Counted from the stretch's first letter, positions 1 through 9,920 are shown. The stretch is 64,000 nt of DNA from Clostridia bacterium (GCA_900759015.1 CAAEUE010000002.1:124001-188000); one strand, 5' to 3'. The notes: a model not told the origin generated them from the letters alone. Made by a program: numbers and translations.

Positions 1-15
1 ATTTACCTCCTACAA

Positions 16-705
16 TTAATAAATCTTTAGCAATTTAAAATTTGTATAATCACAACTTGTCATAATATATTCTATTCCATCAAGATTTTTTTCTACTACA
101 AATTTGTGTGCAGGACCATGTAAATGTCCATAAATACATTTCTTTACATTATATTCTTCCATTATTCTTACAAAATCTGAGATTTCATCTATCTTTAATG
201 GTGGATAATGTAAGCACGCAATAATTTCTTTATCTTGTCCAAATCTATTCACACCATCTTCCAAAGATAATTTTAGTCTTTGCTTTTCCCTATTGTATAT
301 CTTTTCATCTTCATCCTGAAGTCCGCTAAAATTCCATCCTCTAGTTCCACAAATTATTTTATCTTCAAATTCATAGCTATTATTATATATAAAATCTATA
401 TCTGTAAAACCAATACTATTTATATATTTTCTCATACTTGTTAAAGTCCCCCACCAATAATCATGGTTACCTTTTAACAATAGTTTTTTTCCTGGTAAAT
501 TATGAATAAATTCAAAATCTTTAAATGTATCTTGAAGTTGCATTGACCAAGAAAAATCTCCACCTAAAATTACTAAATCATCTTCTTTTACTCTATTTTT
601 CCAATCTTCCTGTATCTTATTTTCATAATCTTGCCAACCAAATATATCCATTGGTTTATCTGCATTAAATGATAAGTGCAAGTCTGAAATTGCATAGATT
701 GACAT
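16..705 (-). CDS. Calcineurin-like metallophosphoesterase
   Basis: A 229-residue protein with the metallophosphoesterase signature in order: the first metal motif SDLHLS near residue 7, GGDFSW near 48, GNHDYWW near 79, and late histidines in LHYPP and YGHLHGP. These are the two-metal ligands of the calcineurin-like phosphoesterase fold. The family hydrolyses phosphomonoesters or phosphodiesters; the substrate cannot be told from sequence. It has no signal peptide, so it is cytoplasmic. It lies 21 bases downstream of tsaD on the same strand and is probably cotranscribed. At bases 6-11 there is an AGGAGG ribosome binding site on the minus strand, so another minus-strand gene begins just outside the window. 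Confidence 0.88.
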   Translation of the reverse strand: MSIYAISDLHLSFNADKPMDIFGWQDYENKIQEDWKNRVKEDDLVILGGDFSWSMQLQDTFKDFEFIHNLPGKKLLLKGNHDYWWGTLTSMRKYINSIGFTDIDFIYNNSYEFEDKIICGTRGWNFSGLQDEDEKIYNREKQRLKLSLEDGVNRFGQDKEIIACLHYPPLKIDEISDFVRIMEEYNVKKCIYGHLHGPAHKFVVEKNLDGIEYIMTSCDYTNFKLLKIY

Positions 706-726
706 TTTTCATCCTCTTTCTAATTT

Positions 727-1716
727 TTATAATTTTAAATTTGGTACAGCATTTAATTTTAAATCTGAGAAATTTCCTTTTAAGTAATTATAATATCCAG
801 CTGATGCTATCATTGCTGCATTATCTGTACATAACTTAAGTTCTGGATAATATACTTTTATATTTTCTTTCTCTTCTAATTCTTTAAATGCTTTCCTAAT
901 ATAGCTATTGGCAGAAACACCTCCTGCTAATGCTATTTTATGTATATTTGTATCCTTTACAGCTTTTTTTGTATTGTCTAATAAAATTTCTGCGACATCT
1001 TTTTCAAAACTTGCTGCTAAATCTGCTTTATTTATATCAGGTGTTTTATGATGTAAATTTATGATTGCTGTTTTTAATCCACTAAAACTAAAGTCCAAAC
1101 CATCTATATGAACTTTAGGTAAAACTATATTTGGAGTTCCTTCCTGTGCTAGTTTATCCATCTTAGGTCCACCCGGATATCCTAAGCCTATAACCCTTGC
1201 TATTTTATCAAAAGCTTCTCCTACCGCATCATCTCTGGTTTTACCCAATATCTCAAACTCTGTATAATCTTTTACTAAAACAAGTTGTGTATTTCCTCCT
1301 GATATTAGTAAGGTTAAAAACGGAGGTTTTAAGTCTTTATATGTTATATAGTTTGCTGCTATATGTCCTTGGATATGATTTACACCAATAAGTGGTTTAT
1401 TGGCTGCATAACTTAATGCCTTTGCATAAGATACTCCTACTAATAACGCTCCTACTAATCCTGGTCCATATGTACATGCTATTCCATCTACATCATCTAT
1501 TTTTATATTTGCTTCTTTTAGTGCTTCTTTCATTACAGGTGAAATATTTTCTACATGATTTCTGGATGCAATTTCTGGTACAACTCCACCATATAATTCG
1601 TGAATACTTATTTGTGTATTTATTACATTTGATAAAACTTCCCTACCATTTTTTACAATTGCTACAGATGTTTCATCACAACTTGATTCTATTCCCAAAA
1701 TTATTATATCTTTCAT
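727..1716 (-). CDS. tsaD: tRNA threonylcarbamoyltransferase TsaD
   Basis: TsaD transfers the threonylcarbamoyl group from threonylcarbamoyl-AMP to A37 of ANN-decoding tRNAs, working with TsaB and TsaE in the cytoplasm. The 329 residues show the family features: GIESSCDET at the N-terminus, the metal motif HIQGH near residue 115, SGGNTQ near 139, and the ASNK-fold motifs [11 protein letters not shown] and CTDNAAMIA near the C-terminus. The length is normal. The start has a good AGGAGAAAA ribosome binding site. The downstream metallophosphoesterase is close enough to share the transcript. The reading frame is intact and the assignment is secure. Confidence 0.97.
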   Translation of the reverse strand: MKDIIILGIESSCDETSVAIVKNGREVLSNVINTQISIHELYGGVVPEIASRNHVENISPVMKEALKEANIKIDDVDGIACTYGPGLVGALLVGVSYAKALSYAANKPLIGVNHIQGHIAANYITYKDLKPPFLTLLISGGNTQLVLVKDYTEFEILGKTRDDAVGEAFDKIARVIGLGYPGGPKMDKLAQEGTPNIVLPKVHIDGLDFSFSGLKTAIINLHHKTPDINKADLAASFEKDVAEILLDNTKKAVKDTNIHKIALAGGVSANSYIRKAFKELEEKENIKVYYPELKLCTDNAAMIASAGYYNYLKGNFSDLKLNAVPNLKL

Positions 1717-1823
1717 TCTTTTCTCCTTTTATCGCTTAAAAGTATACCATCTATTCAGTTATAAGTAAAGTCATTACTGCATCTTCTTACTTCTTTTGCA
1801 TGTTTGCAATAAAAAAGGACTAT

Positions 1824-1871
1824 TCTTAAAATTCCGGTAAAACCGGGATTTTAAGAACGTCCCCAAATCCC
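1824..1871. repeat. REP-like palindromic repeat, copy 1
   Basis: Two overlapping hairpins lie between tsaD and the M50 protease gene. The first pairs TCTTAAAAT-CCGGT with ACCGG-ATTTTAAGA. The second, 1845-1871, is the inverted form of the unit at 4544-4571, with ends GGGATTT and AAATCCC and a central GGGGACGTTC. The unit differs from copy 2 by about one base, so this is a dispersed repeat and not a chance terminator, although it could also stop transcription. Confidence 0.7.
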
Positions 1872-1876
1872 TATTA

Positions 1877-2596
1877 CTAAAATATTGCAAATCCTATGTT
1901 TAGTAAAAAGTTTAATATAGCATTTATTATTGGTGATGTAATTCTTGATGCTATTGGTGTTAACCAAATTATTATAAAAGCTATATAAAATATATTTTCA
2001 TGTTCTATAAACCATCTTCTTGCATTTATAGGTAAAAAATGTGCTAATATTTTTGATCCATCTAATGGTGGTAATGGTATTAAGTTAAATACTCCTAGCC
2101 CAATATTAATTATGATAATATCTAAAATTATTGTTGCTACAATACCATTTGCCATTGTCCATATACTAGGTACAAATTTTGAAAGTGCTGCAAATATTAA
2201 CGAAAACACTAAGGCTAATATAAAATTCATAATTGGCCCTGCAGCAGATACTATCGCTTCTGCTGCGCTTGTAGAAATTCTTCCTTTAAAATTTCTTGGG
2301 TTTATTTCTACTGGTTTACCCCAACCAATATGAGCAAATATAAGCATTATAATACCTATTGGATCCAAATGTGATAATGGATTTAAGCTTAATCTGCCTT
2401 GTATTTTTGGTGTTTCATCTCCAAGTTTTACTGCTGCAAAAGCATGTGCAAACTCGTGAAATGTTATCGCAATTAAAACTCCTGGTAAACTTAGTAATAG
2501 CCCTAATAAACTTACTCCACCTGTCATAATATTACTAATTACCATTATTAATAATATTATATATAAATAACTACTTCCACCGGGAAAATAAAACAT
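1877..2596 (-). CDS. Site-2 protease family (M50) membrane metallopeptidase
   Basis: A 239-residue integral membrane protein with the zinc motif HEFAH at residues 47-51 inside a hydrophobic segment, and the second M50 motif NLIPLPPLDG in the C-terminal half, which supplies the aspartate ligand. This is the compact RseP/SpoIVFB-like family without a PDZ domain, called YwhC-like in Bacillus. Such enzymes cut substrates within the membrane; no anti-sigma partner is encoded next to it, so the substrate is unknown. Four to six membrane segments are visible. It is followed by a small membrane protein gene on its upstream side (2622-2930). Confidence 0.9.
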   Translation of the reverse strand: MFYFPGGSSYLYIILLIMVISNIMTGGVSLLGLLLSLPGVLIAITFHEFAHAFAAVKLGDETPKIQGRLSLNPLSHLDPIGIIMLIFAHIGWGKPVEINPRNFKGRISTSAAEAIVSAAGPIMNFILALVFSLIFAALSKFVPSIWTMANGIVATIILDIIIINIGLGVFNLIPLPPLDGSKILAHFLPINARRWFIEHENIFYIAFIIIWLTPIASRITSPIINAILNFLLNIGFAIF

Positions 2597-2621
2597 GTTT
2601 TTCCTCCTTTGTTAAAATTCT

Positions 2622-2930
2622 TTATACTTTTAAATCTTTATATTCTATATAATTTAGAAGATAATATAATCCTATTCCTACTAATATAATAATAATAGTT
2701 AATATAATTTTATTTGTCTTTTTAATATTTTTATTTTTCCAAATTATTACATTTAATATTATTACACATATTGGGATAATAATAATTTTAAATAAATTAA
2801 AAATCTGATAGCGAAGTTGCCAATTACTGCCATATACTATTTCATCTGCAGTTATAGCATTTACTTGCGAATATGCTAAACAGAATATTCCTAGAACTGT
2901 TAAAATACTTTTTACTAATTTTTTTGCCAT
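2622..2930 (-). CDS. Small membrane protein, unknown function
   Basis: I do not recognise this 102-residue protein. It has an N-terminal signal-like hydrophobic segment (residues 7-25, ending near VNAITA), a short extracytoplasmic stretch, then two strongly hydrophobic segments (about 48-65 and 76-93) separated by a lysine-rich turn. The topology resembles small pilin-like or TrbC-like proteins, but no motif supports that name. It sits between lysS and the M50 protease on the same strand, with gaps of 25-30 bases, so the three genes may form a transcript. Confidence 0.6.
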   Translation of the reverse strand: MAKKLVKSILTVLGIFCLAYSQVNAITADEIVYGSNWQLRYQIFNLFKIIIIPICVIILNVIIWKNKNIKKTNKIILTIIIILVGIGLYYLLNYIEYKDLKV

Positions 2931-2959
2931 TTTTATTTTTCCTTCTTTATAAATGATTT

Positions 2960-4450
2960 TTAGTTTAATGGTTTCATAGTTGGGAATAATAACACATCTC
3001 TTATTGATGCAGCATCTGTTAATAACATAACAAATCTATCTACTCCTATTCCTAATCCTCCTGTAGGTGGTAAACCAATCTCTAATGCATTAATATAATC
3101 TTCATCCATCATTCCTGCTTCGTCATCACCAGCATCTCTTGCTTCCACTTGTTTCTTAAATCTTTCATATTGATCAATTGGATCATTTAATTCTGAGAAA
3201 GCATTACCATATTCTCTTCCACCAATAAATATTTCAAATCTTTCTGTAAGTCTTGGGTCTGATTGTTTTCTTTTAGCAAGTGGTGAAATTTCTACTGGAT
3301 AATCATATATAAATGTTGGTTGTATTAAAGTCTTTTCTACATATTCATCAAAGAATAAACTAATAACATCTCCTCTTGTTTCTTTAGTTTTATCTGGAAT
3401 TTCTATTCCTTTTTCTTTTGCTAAAGCAACTGCTTCTTCGTCTGTATTTATGTTATTAAAGTCTATTCCTGTTACCTCTTTAATAGAATCAATCATTGTA
3501 ATTCTCTTAAATTTAGGTGTTAAATCTATATCTTGTCCTTGATATGTTATTTTAGTTGTACCTAAAACTCTTTTTGCAACCTCAGAGAATAATTCTTCTG
3601 TTATATCCATCATATCATTATAATCTTGGTATGCTGCATATAATTCTATAGAAGTAAATTCCGGATTATGTCTTATATCCATACCTTCATTTCTAAATAT
3701 TCTACCCATTTCATATACTTTGTCATACCCACCAACTATTAATCTTTTTAAGTTTAATTCTGTAGCAATTCTTAAATACATATCTATATTTAATGCATTA
3801 TGGTGTGTTACAAATGGTTTTGCTGTTGCACCACCAGAAATAGTATTAAGCATTGGGGTGTCAACTTCTAAATATCCCTTTTCATCTAATATATTTCTTA
3901 TTTCTTTTACTATTTTACTTCTAATTTCGAAAGTTTTCTTAACTTCTGGATTTACAATTAAATCTACATATCTTTGTCTATATCTTAAATCTGGGTCTTT
4001 TAAACCATGGAATTTTTCTGGTAATGGTCTTAAAGATTTAGATAATAATGTTACCTCTTTTGCATGAACAGATATTTCTCCAGTTCTAGTTTTAAATACA
4101 AAACCTTTTATTCCTATAAAGTCACCAATATCATAAGTTTTAAATGCTTTATAGCTTTCTTCTCCTAAATCATTTATACTTACATAACTTTGTATTTTTT
4201 CATCGCTGTCTTGTATTGTACAGAATGATGCTTTACCCATTATTCTTTTTGCAATTATTCTACCTGCAACTGATACATCTTTTTCTTCGTATTCATCATA
4301 GTTTGCTTTAATTTGTCCTGCTGTTTCTGTTCGATCATATTTTGTAATAGCAAAAGGGTCTTTTCCCTCTTTTCTTAACTCTTCTAATTTTTCTCTTCTA
4401 ATTTTCATTAATTGATTTATATCTACTTCTTCATTAACATTATTGTCCAT
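2960..4450 (-). CDS. lysS: Lysyl-tRNA synthetase, class II
   Basis: LysS charges tRNA-Lys with lysine using ATP. The 496-residue protein has the N-terminal OB-fold anticodon-binding domain (about 55-165) and the class II catalytic core, with motif 2 around [18 protein letters not shown] and motif 3 [16 protein letters not shown] at the C-terminus. The length is typical for bacterial LysS. The start has a GGGAG ribosome binding site 9 bases upstream. I saw no T-box or other leader in the 289 bases upstream; that gap holds repeats instead. Confidence 0.97.
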   Translation of the reverse strand: MDNNVNEEVDINQLMKIRREKLEELRKEGKDPFAITKYDRTETAGQIKANYDEYEEKDVSVAGRIIAKRIMGKASFCTIQDSDEKIQSYVSINDLGEESYKAFKTYDIGDFIGIKGFVFKTRTGEISVHAKEVTLLSKSLRPLPEKFHGLKDPDLRYRQRYVDLIVNPEVKKTFEIRSKIVKEIRNILDEKGYLEVDTPMLNTISGGATAKPFVTHHNALNIDMYLRIATELNLKRLIVGGYDKVYEMGRIFRNEGMDIRHNPEFTSIELYAAYQDYNDMMDITEELFSEVAKRVLGTTKITYQGQDIDLTPKFKRITMIDSIKEVTGIDFNNINTDEEAVALAKEKGIEIPDKTKETRGDVISLFFDEYVEKTLIQPTFIYDYPVEISPLAKRKQSDPRLTERFEIFIGGREYGNAFSELNDPIDQYERFKKQVEARDAGDDEAGMMDEDYINALEIGLPPTGGLGIGVDRFVMLLTDAASIRDVLLFPTMKPLN

Positions 4451-4543
4451 TAAAATCTCCCTTTCCTCTTAAAATCTTGCCCTATTATATAACAAATTTG
4501 TAATATTGTAAACTGATTCTAAGGATTTTGCAAACGTTTGCTA

Positions 4544-4571
4544 GGGATTTGGGGACGTTCTTTAAAATCCC
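4544..4571. repeat. REP-like palindromic repeat, copy 2
   Basis: The unit has ends GGGATTT and AAAATCCC around GGGGACGTTC and is nearly identical to the inverted copy at 1845-1871. It is preceded at 4530-4541 by the perfect palindrome GCAAACGTTTGC and directly followed by dispersed repeat A. The three elements fill most of the 289-base gap upstream of lysS. Confidence 0.7.
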
Positions 4572-4583
4572 TATTTTATTTTA

Positions 4584-4700
4584 TAAGAAAAGTGGCCTCA
4601 CCACATATGCAGATTGCTTCGTAATCGCATGGACATAGGTAAATTAACATTTCAATATACGTCGTAAAAAACTGTTAATTTTTCTATATAATAAAAAAGA
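4584..4700. repeat. Dispersed intergenic repeat, copy A
   Basis: This stretch of about 117 bases matches 13660-13777 along its whole length. Shared blocks include TAAGAAAA at the start, CAGATT.CTTCG.AAT in the middle, GGACATA.GTAA, and CTATATAATAAAAAA at the end. Both copies lie just downstream of a minus-strand gene for an N-terminally anchored membrane protein, next to that gene's terminator. No coding capacity is evident. Confidence 0.7.
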
Positions 4701-4734
4701 TTTTAAGTAACAAATGTACTTAAAATCTTTTTTA
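4694..4734 (-). terminator. Intrinsic terminator after 4740-6071
   Basis: A perfect stem pairs AAAAGATTTTAAGTA with TACTTAAAATCTTTT around a short loop, with a T-run on the minus strand. It lies immediately downstream of the thioester-domain-like gene. Confidence 0.75.
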
Positions 4735-4739
4735 TATTT

Positions 4740-6071
4740 TTAATCTAATTTTTTATCTACAAACGTTAGAATTGCAGTTTTTCCTCCATTTACTGTGATA
4801 TTTTTAGCTGTTTCTGATAATTCGTAACCTTCTGGTACAGTAATTTGCTCTAATGTATATTCTCCTTCTGGAACACCATAAAACATTATCTTACCATCAG
4901 TTCCACTCTCTATTTCTCCATATGTTTTACCTTCACTGCTCTTAAGTGCAAATCTAGCACCAACAATTGGATTATTTTCATTATCTATAACTGTTAAATC
5001 AATTGTACCTATTGTTACCGAAGTTGACCATTCAATTGTTGAATTTCCTTCTAAATTATCTAACTTTGTACTTAATTTTACATAATCTTGCATATCACTA
5101 TTTGAATTTTCGTAAATTAATCCTATCACTCTATCAACAGATGCTTCAAACTTTATATCAAAAGTACTATCTGCTTCTGAGCCATTAATTTTAACATATA
5201 CAGAATCTCCATCAGCTAATAATGTTTTTTCATTACCATTTTCATCTGTTACCATTGCAGATGCAGGTGCACTTTCTAATGTTGCTCTAATATAATTTAC
5301 CTTTGATTCTTCAACACCTTCCATTGATACAGTATATGGACCTATTAAAGCATCTTCTCCAATATTTTTTACTATATTAATATTTGAATTATTTATATGC
5401 ATTACTGGAACATCTGTATATGGTTCGTTTTCCGCCTTTTCTATTAATTTACTAGCTGCAGTAATTATTCTATTACAACTTTCTTCTTTTCCCTCGATTG
5501 GTTCTATATTTTCAACTCTAAATATTTTTGTAGCTTTAAGTGATTCTCCAGTTCTATTCATGACCTCCCATACAGCCATTTGAGTCGCAATATATGCTTC
5601 GTCCGAATTTGCACATTGCATTTCTTCTGGATTACGATTTGGATAACCATTTAACAATACTGCCATACCTGCATCAGATAAATATTTCCTAAATGTCATT
5701 AATTCACCATTTGGTTCTTTTGCTCCGTAATCGATGGAATAGGCAACATCTCCTCCTAATGTTATTTCTTTATATGATATTTCTTCTTGGTTATAAGTAT
5801 CATATGCAACAACTATTGAATCTGGAGTCTTTGACTCTGGCATCTGTGGTTCATGATTAATCTCCTCTGAAGATATCTCATTAGAAGATACTACATTATT
5901 TGCAACACTTGTATTGTTTTGATTATTATTTTTTTTCAGAAAGTACATAGCTAAAGCTATAAGAATAATAAGTATACCTATTACTATTACATAATTTCTT
6001 GTAGTATGAGTTCTCTTATTAATTATTTTGTTGGCACTTGCTGTTTGGTTGACTTCATTTTTCTTTTCCAT
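4740..6071 (-). CDS. Membrane-anchored thioester-domain-like / SpaA-type surface protein (paralogue 1)
   Basis: A 443-residue protein with one membrane segment near residues 26-45 and the rest outside the cell. Residues about 80-215 resemble the TQXA/thioester domain of Gram-positive adhesins: NGYPN near 140, then TQMAVWEVMNRTGES with the conserved TQ. A C-terminal SpaA/Cna-B-like domain follows (about 345-440; GTIDLTV, NPIVGARFALKSSEGK, VPEGEYTLEQI). No LPXTG motif is present, so anchoring is by the N-terminal segment. In the motif VAYSIDYGA a serine stands where these domains usually have the thioester cysteine. The paralogue at 7124-8416 has the same serine. The function is probably adhesion or envelope structure; the name is an inference from domain resemblance. 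Confidence 0.75.
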   Translation of the reverse strand: MEKKNEVNQTASANKIINKRTHTTRNYVIVIGILIILIALAMYFLKKNNNQNNTSVANNVVSSNEISSEEINHEPQMPESKTPDSIVVAYDTYNQEEISYKEITLGGDVAYSIDYGAKEPNGELMTFRKYLSDAGMAVLLNGYPNRNPEEMQCANSDEAYIATQMAVWEVMNRTGESLKATKIFRVENIEPIEGKEESCNRIITAASKLIEKAENEPYTDVPVMHINNSNINIVKNIGEDALIGPYTVSMEGVEESKVNYIRATLESAPASAMVTDENGNEKTLLADGDSVYVKINGSEADSTFDIKFEASVDRVIGLIYENSNSDMQDYVKLSTKLDNLEGNSTIEWSTSVTIGTIDLTVIDNENNPIVGARFALKSSEGKTYGEIESGTDGKIMFYGVPEGEYTLEQITVPEGYELSETAKNITVNGGKTAILTFVDKKLD

Positions 6072-6182
6072 AATATTCTCCCTTATTATTTATTTTCAAA
6101 ACTACACTTATTATATGATTATTTTTAATCAATTTCAATAAATACTTAGCATTTTATCCTAATATTATAAAAAATCAAAGAA

Positions 6183-6206
6183 AAAAACTACCTAATGGTA
6201 GTTTTT
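6183..6206 (-). terminator. Intrinsic terminator after 6214-6921
   Basis: AAAAACTACC pairs perfectly with GGTAGTTTTT around a TAAT loop, just beyond the stop codon of the charged membrane protein gene. Confidence 0.75.
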
Positions 6207-6213
6207 CTTTATT

Positions 6214-6921
6214 TTACATTGAATGTTTACCTTTTCCTCTTTTTGTCTTTTTTTCTTGTTTTATCTCTTCTGCATAATTATAAAAATCATCTAATGCTTT
6301 TTGATGTCTATAATTTAAAGATGCAGTATCCTCTTTCTTTTCTATTTTTTCTTTTATTTCTTCTTTATTATTAGGTGTCTCTTCTTTCTTTGCTTCTTTT
6401 ACTTTTCGTATCTCTTCTAATTTTTTTTCATCTTCCATTTCCTGTATAGCTTTTGGCTCTTTAGCAGCTGCCTCATCTTTAAGTTCTTTCATAGCTTTTG
6501 GTTCTTGTCTTTCTAATTCTGGCTCTTCATTTATATAATCATCTTCATCCCAATCGTCTTCATCAATTCTGCTTCTTGAATATAATGAAATAGCAAGAAT
6601 AATACCTACAAAGCATAATAATACTGCTGCTCCTCCAATTATTTGTTCCATTGTTAATGGACCAAATTTTGTATCATCTTTTTCTATAGCTGGATACGCA
6701 AGTTCTATATCATTTTCTTCCGTTACTCTATTTTCTATAGTTTCACTTGTCACTTGATTTGTAGTATTTGTTACTTCATTTTCTGTAGAATTATTACTAG
6801 CTGTAGCACGTGTTCTTGTGTTTACAGAACTTGTTGCAAAACTAACACTATTTCCAATAAAATTTATTACAAGTATTATAATTAATAAAATTATTTTTTT
6901 AGTTATCTTTTGCATAAGCAT
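6214..6921 (-). CDS. Signal-anchored membrane protein with long charged cytoplasmic tail
   Basis: The 235-residue protein has an N-terminal signal sequence (about 8-29), a Thr/Asn/Glu-rich extracytoplasmic segment of about 60 residues, a second membrane segment (about 92-112), then a long acidic and lysine-rich tail predicted to be helical or coiled (DEDDWDEDD, then repeats of the type PKAxxELxDE). I do not recognise the family. It lies between the two thioester-domain paralogues on the same strand but has its own terminator, so it may be coregulated with them without sharing one transcript. A scaffold or envelope role is possible but unproven. Confidence 0.65.
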   Translation of the reverse strand: MLMQKITKKIILLIIILVINFIGNSVSFATSSVNTRTRATASNNSTENEVTNTTNQVTSETIENRVTEENDIELAYPAIEKDDTKFGPLTMEQIIGGAAVLLCFVGIILAISLYSRSRIDEDDWDEDDYINEEPELERQEPKAMKELKDEAAAKEPKAIQEMEDEKKLEEIRKVKEAKKEETPNNKEEIKEKIEKKEDTASLNYRHQKALDDFYNYAEEIKQEKKTKRGKGKHSM

Positions 6922-7080
6922 CCTCCTAAAACACAGAATTTTTTTCTGCTTTTAGTATATAATAAACTATTTTTTTCGTCAATAAATTTACAAATTTGTG
7001 TATAGCTTTACTTTATCATTTATGCATATTTGTATAGCTGTTGGCATGTACATATGAAACTTCGTCTTTGTTATATAAGT

Positions 7081-7117
7081 AAAAGGTTTTAAGTAGGTTG
7101 CTACTTTAAAACCTTTT
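7081..7117 (-). terminator. Intrinsic terminator after 7124-8416
   Basis: AAAAGGTTTTAAGTAG pairs with CTACTTTAAAACCTTTT with one bulge, immediately downstream of the second thioester-domain paralogue. Confidence 0.75.
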
Positions 7118-7123
7118 AGATAA

Positions 7124-8416
7124 TTATTCTGTTTTCTTATCTACAAATGTTAAAATCGTAGTTTTTCCACCATTAACTGTAATTTTTTTAGCTTTTTCTA
7201 TTTGTGTAACTTCATATTCTTCTGGTACCTCCACTTGTTCTAGCACATATTCACCAACCGGAACACTATAGAACATTATCTTTCCATCAGTTCCACTTTC
7301 AACTTCACCATATGTTTTACCCTCTGAACTTTTTAATGCAATTCTTGCACCAACAACAGGATTATTTTCATTATCTTCTACAGTCACTTCTATTTTTCCA
7401 ATAGTAACTATAGTAGACCACTCTATTGTTGATTTTACCTCTAAATTATCTATCTGTGTTCCTAATTTTAAGTAATCCTGATTTTCTGTGTTTTCTTCTT
7501 CATAAATCAAACCGATTTTTCTATTTACCACAGCCTCAAATTTTATATCAAAAGTAGTATCTTCTTCTTTATTATTTATTTTTACATATACTTGGTCTCC
7601 ACTAGCTAATTCTTTTTTCTCATTTCCATTTTCGTCTGTAACCATGGCTGAAGCCGGAGCATTTTCTAATGATGCTCTAATATAATTAATTGTGTCTGGA
7701 GCTGTTCCTTGTATAGTTATTGTATATGGACCAATTAATGAATCTTCCCCTATTTCTTTCGAAATACTAATATTAGCATTATCTAAATGCATTACTGGTA
7801 CATCTGTATATGGTTCATTTTCTGCTTTTGATACCAAATTATTTGCTACATTAATTACTCTATTACAAACGTCCTCACTTCCCGTTATTGGCTCCATATT
7901 TTCAACTCTAAATATTTTTGTTGCTTTTTCTGACTCTCCCGTCCTATTCATTACTTCCCAAATAGCCATTTGTGTAGCCATATATGCTTCATTAGTATTT
8001 GCTAATCCCATTTCTTCTGGTGTACAATTTGGATATCCATTCATTAAAATTGCCATTCCTTGGTCTGATAAATATTTCCTAGCAGTCATTAAATTGGTTG
8101 TTGTTTCTGGCGCACCATAATCTATTGAATATGCAACATCTCCACCTAATGTAATATTTTTAAACACCACATTTTCTTGATTATACGTATCATACACTAT
8201 AGCTGTTATATCAAATTCTTTTACCTCTGGTTTTTGTTGAGGATATTCGTCTCCAATTATTTCTGATTTCACTTCATTTATTGCTACATCATTTGTACTA
8301 TCAGTTATATTTTCTTTATTAAGGAAATACATTACTAATGCTATAATAACAATCAATATTAACACTGCTATTATATAACTTATTTTACTTTTTCTCTCAT
8401 CCTTTTCTTTTTTCAT
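7124..8416 (-). CDS. Membrane-anchored thioester-domain-like / SpaA-type surface protein (paralogue 2)
   Basis: The 430-residue protein is a clear paralogue of 4740-6071 over its full length: N-terminal membrane segment (about 12-30), thioester-like domain with NGYPN and TQMAIWEVMNRTGES, a middle beta-rich region, and a C-terminal SpaA/Cna-B-like domain (GKIEVTV, NPVVGARIALKSSEGK, GKTTILTFVDKK). It also has VAYSIDYGA, with serine where the thioester cysteine is expected. The paralogues have diverged most at the N-terminal cytoplasmic end and in the linker. There is no LPXTG sorting signal. It is separated from the next gene by a terminator and probably has its own promoter. Confidence 0.75.
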   Translation of the reverse strand: MKKEKDERKSKISYIIAVLILIVIIALVMYFLNKENITDSTNDVAINEVKSEIIGDEYPQQKPEVKEFDITAIVYDTYNQENVVFKNITLGGDVAYSIDYGAPETTTNLMTARKYLSDQGMAILMNGYPNCTPEEMGLANTNEAYMATQMAIWEVMNRTGESEKATKIFRVENMEPITGSEDVCNRVINVANNLVSKAENEPYTDVPVMHLDNANISISKEIGEDSLIGPYTITIQGTAPDTINYIRASLENAPASAMVTDENGNEKKELASGDQVYVKINNKEEDTTFDIKFEAVVNRKIGLIYEEENTENQDYLKLGTQIDNLEVKSTIEWSTIVTIGKIEVTVEDNENNPVVGARIALKSSEGKTYGEVESGTDGKIMFYSVPVGEYVLEQVEVPEEYEVTQIEKAKKITVNGGKTTILTFVDKKTE

Positions 8417-8498
8417 ATTCTTCTCCCCTTTTATGATAAAAAATATACATAAACAGTATATATTTTTTTATTAGTAAATTCAATAAATATTTATAATT

Positions 8499-9920
8499 TT
8501 ATATTCTTAATCTCTGACCAATATAAATATAATTTACATTTTTTATGCCATTTAGTTCGGCTATTTCATTTATAGTTTTTCCAAATCGCTTTGCTATTCT
8601 ACTAAGTGTATCTCCTCTTCTTACAGTATATATACTATGCCCACAGTCATATTCTCCGATACTTATATTTACAGGTATTCGTATTACCTGATTAATATAT
8701 ATTCTATTAACATTTCTAATTCCATTTATATATGCAAGTTCTTTTACAGTAGTATTATATTTATTAGCAATTCCCCATAAAGTATCCCCTCTTTTTATTC
8801 TATAGCTCATATATTTCGTTTGTATATTAGTAGTACTTTTAGCAATTATTAATCTTTGACCAGGATATATAAGATTTGGATTAGAAATGCCATTATTATT
8901 TACAATGTTTTGTACAGTCGTATTAAATCTTTTTGCAATACTATATAAAGTGTCTCCCCTTTGTACGATATAAATTGTATTATTTTTATCATCACTACCA
9001 GTACTTATAGAATTATTTTTAGTTGGTATTAATAATGTTTCATTAGCATAAATCATATTAGGATTTTGTATATTATTCAATCTTACAAGTTCATTAACGG
9101 TTGTATTATATCTTTGTGCTATTTCTGATAGTGTATCTCCTCTTTGAATTGTATATCTTATATAATCGTCAACATTACCCGTATTTCCACTATTTTCATT
9201 GTTTTCTTCATTACTTGGTATTTCTTCTTGACTATCTAATAATATCTCACTTGTAAATCTATCTCTATCAACATAACCGTTTATTCCTGGTACAGTTCCC
9301 CTATCTGTATATTGAAATCCTTCCCATACGCTCCATTTACCATTATCTGACGGATTACTTACATAATACTGTGCTACCCATAAAGGATACTTGTTTGCAA
9401 GTTCCTCACTAAATATAGTTCTGGCTGATGATGTATTACTATAAATTATCATTTCTTTATTTGTTAGTTGTTGCACTCTTTCTAAAAATACTTTAGAAAT
9501 TTCATTTATCTCATCTGTTGATAAATTTCCGAAATTCTCAAAATCCATAGCTAATTTACAAGTCGGAACAGTTCCTGCAATTGTATTTGCAAAATGTTCT
9601 GCTTCTAATATAGCCTCTTCTGTAGTTCGTGCTCTTACATAATGATAAAACCCTATATTAAGTCCATTACTTCTAGCACCTTCATAATTTCTGCGAAAAT
9701 AGCTATCAACTATATTCTGACCCTCACTAGATTTTATGTACACAAAGCCTATACCAGAATTTTTCACTTGTGAAAAATCTATTTCTCCTTGCCATCCACT
9801 AACGTCTATACCTTCATATACTCTTCCTGCAGGTTCAATTGCATAAATATTAGGCTGGAATATAATCAAGAAATTAGTAATTATATAAACAATAAAAATA
9901 ACCTTAACAATTCTCTTCAT
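8499..9920 (-). CDS. GH25 muramidase with four LysM repeats
   Basis: A secreted 473-residue cell-wall hydrolase. The signal peptide is at 1-28. The glycoside hydrolase family 25 domain (about 38-225) starts at GIDVSGWQG and contains the acidic active-site motif AMDFEN. Four LysM peptidoglycan-binding repeats follow, each with RGDTL and an NxxYxGQ-like end, starting near residues 257, 318, 375 and 430. Only the second and third linkers are short; a Ser/Asn/Glu-rich linker joins the catalytic domain to the first LysM. Family 25 enzymes cut the beta-1,4 bond between N-acetylmuramic acid and N-acetylglucosamine. A role in wall turnover or spore release is likely. Confidence 0.93.
   Translation of the reverse strand: MKRIVKVIFIVYIITNFLIIFQPNIYAIEPAGRVYEGIDVSGWQGEIDFSQVKNSGIGFVYIKSSEGQNIVDSYFRRNYEGARSNGLNIGFYHYVRARTTEEAILEAEHFANTIAGTVPTCKLAMDFENFGNLSTDEINEISKVFLERVQQLTNKEMIIYSNTSSARTIFSEELANKYPLWVAQYYVSNPSDNGKWSVWEGFQYTDRGTVPGINGYVDRDRFTSEILLDSQEEIPSNEENNENSGNTGNVDDYIRYTIQRGDTLSEIAQRYNTTVNELVRLNNIQNPNMIYANETLLIPTKNNSISTGSDDKNNTIYIVQRGDTLYSIAKRFNTTVQNIVNNNGISNPNLIYPGQRLIIAKSTTNIQTKYMSYRIKRGDTLWGIANKYNTTVKELAYINGIRNVNRIYINQVIRIPVNISIGEYDCGHSIYTVRRGDTLSRIAKRFGKTINEIAELNGIKNVNYIYIGQRLRI

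Noticed and set aside
1197..1739. Two plus-strand open frames over tsaD
   Set aside because: They are antisense shadows of tsaD, composed of leucine- and tyrosine-rich translations with no ribosome binding site.
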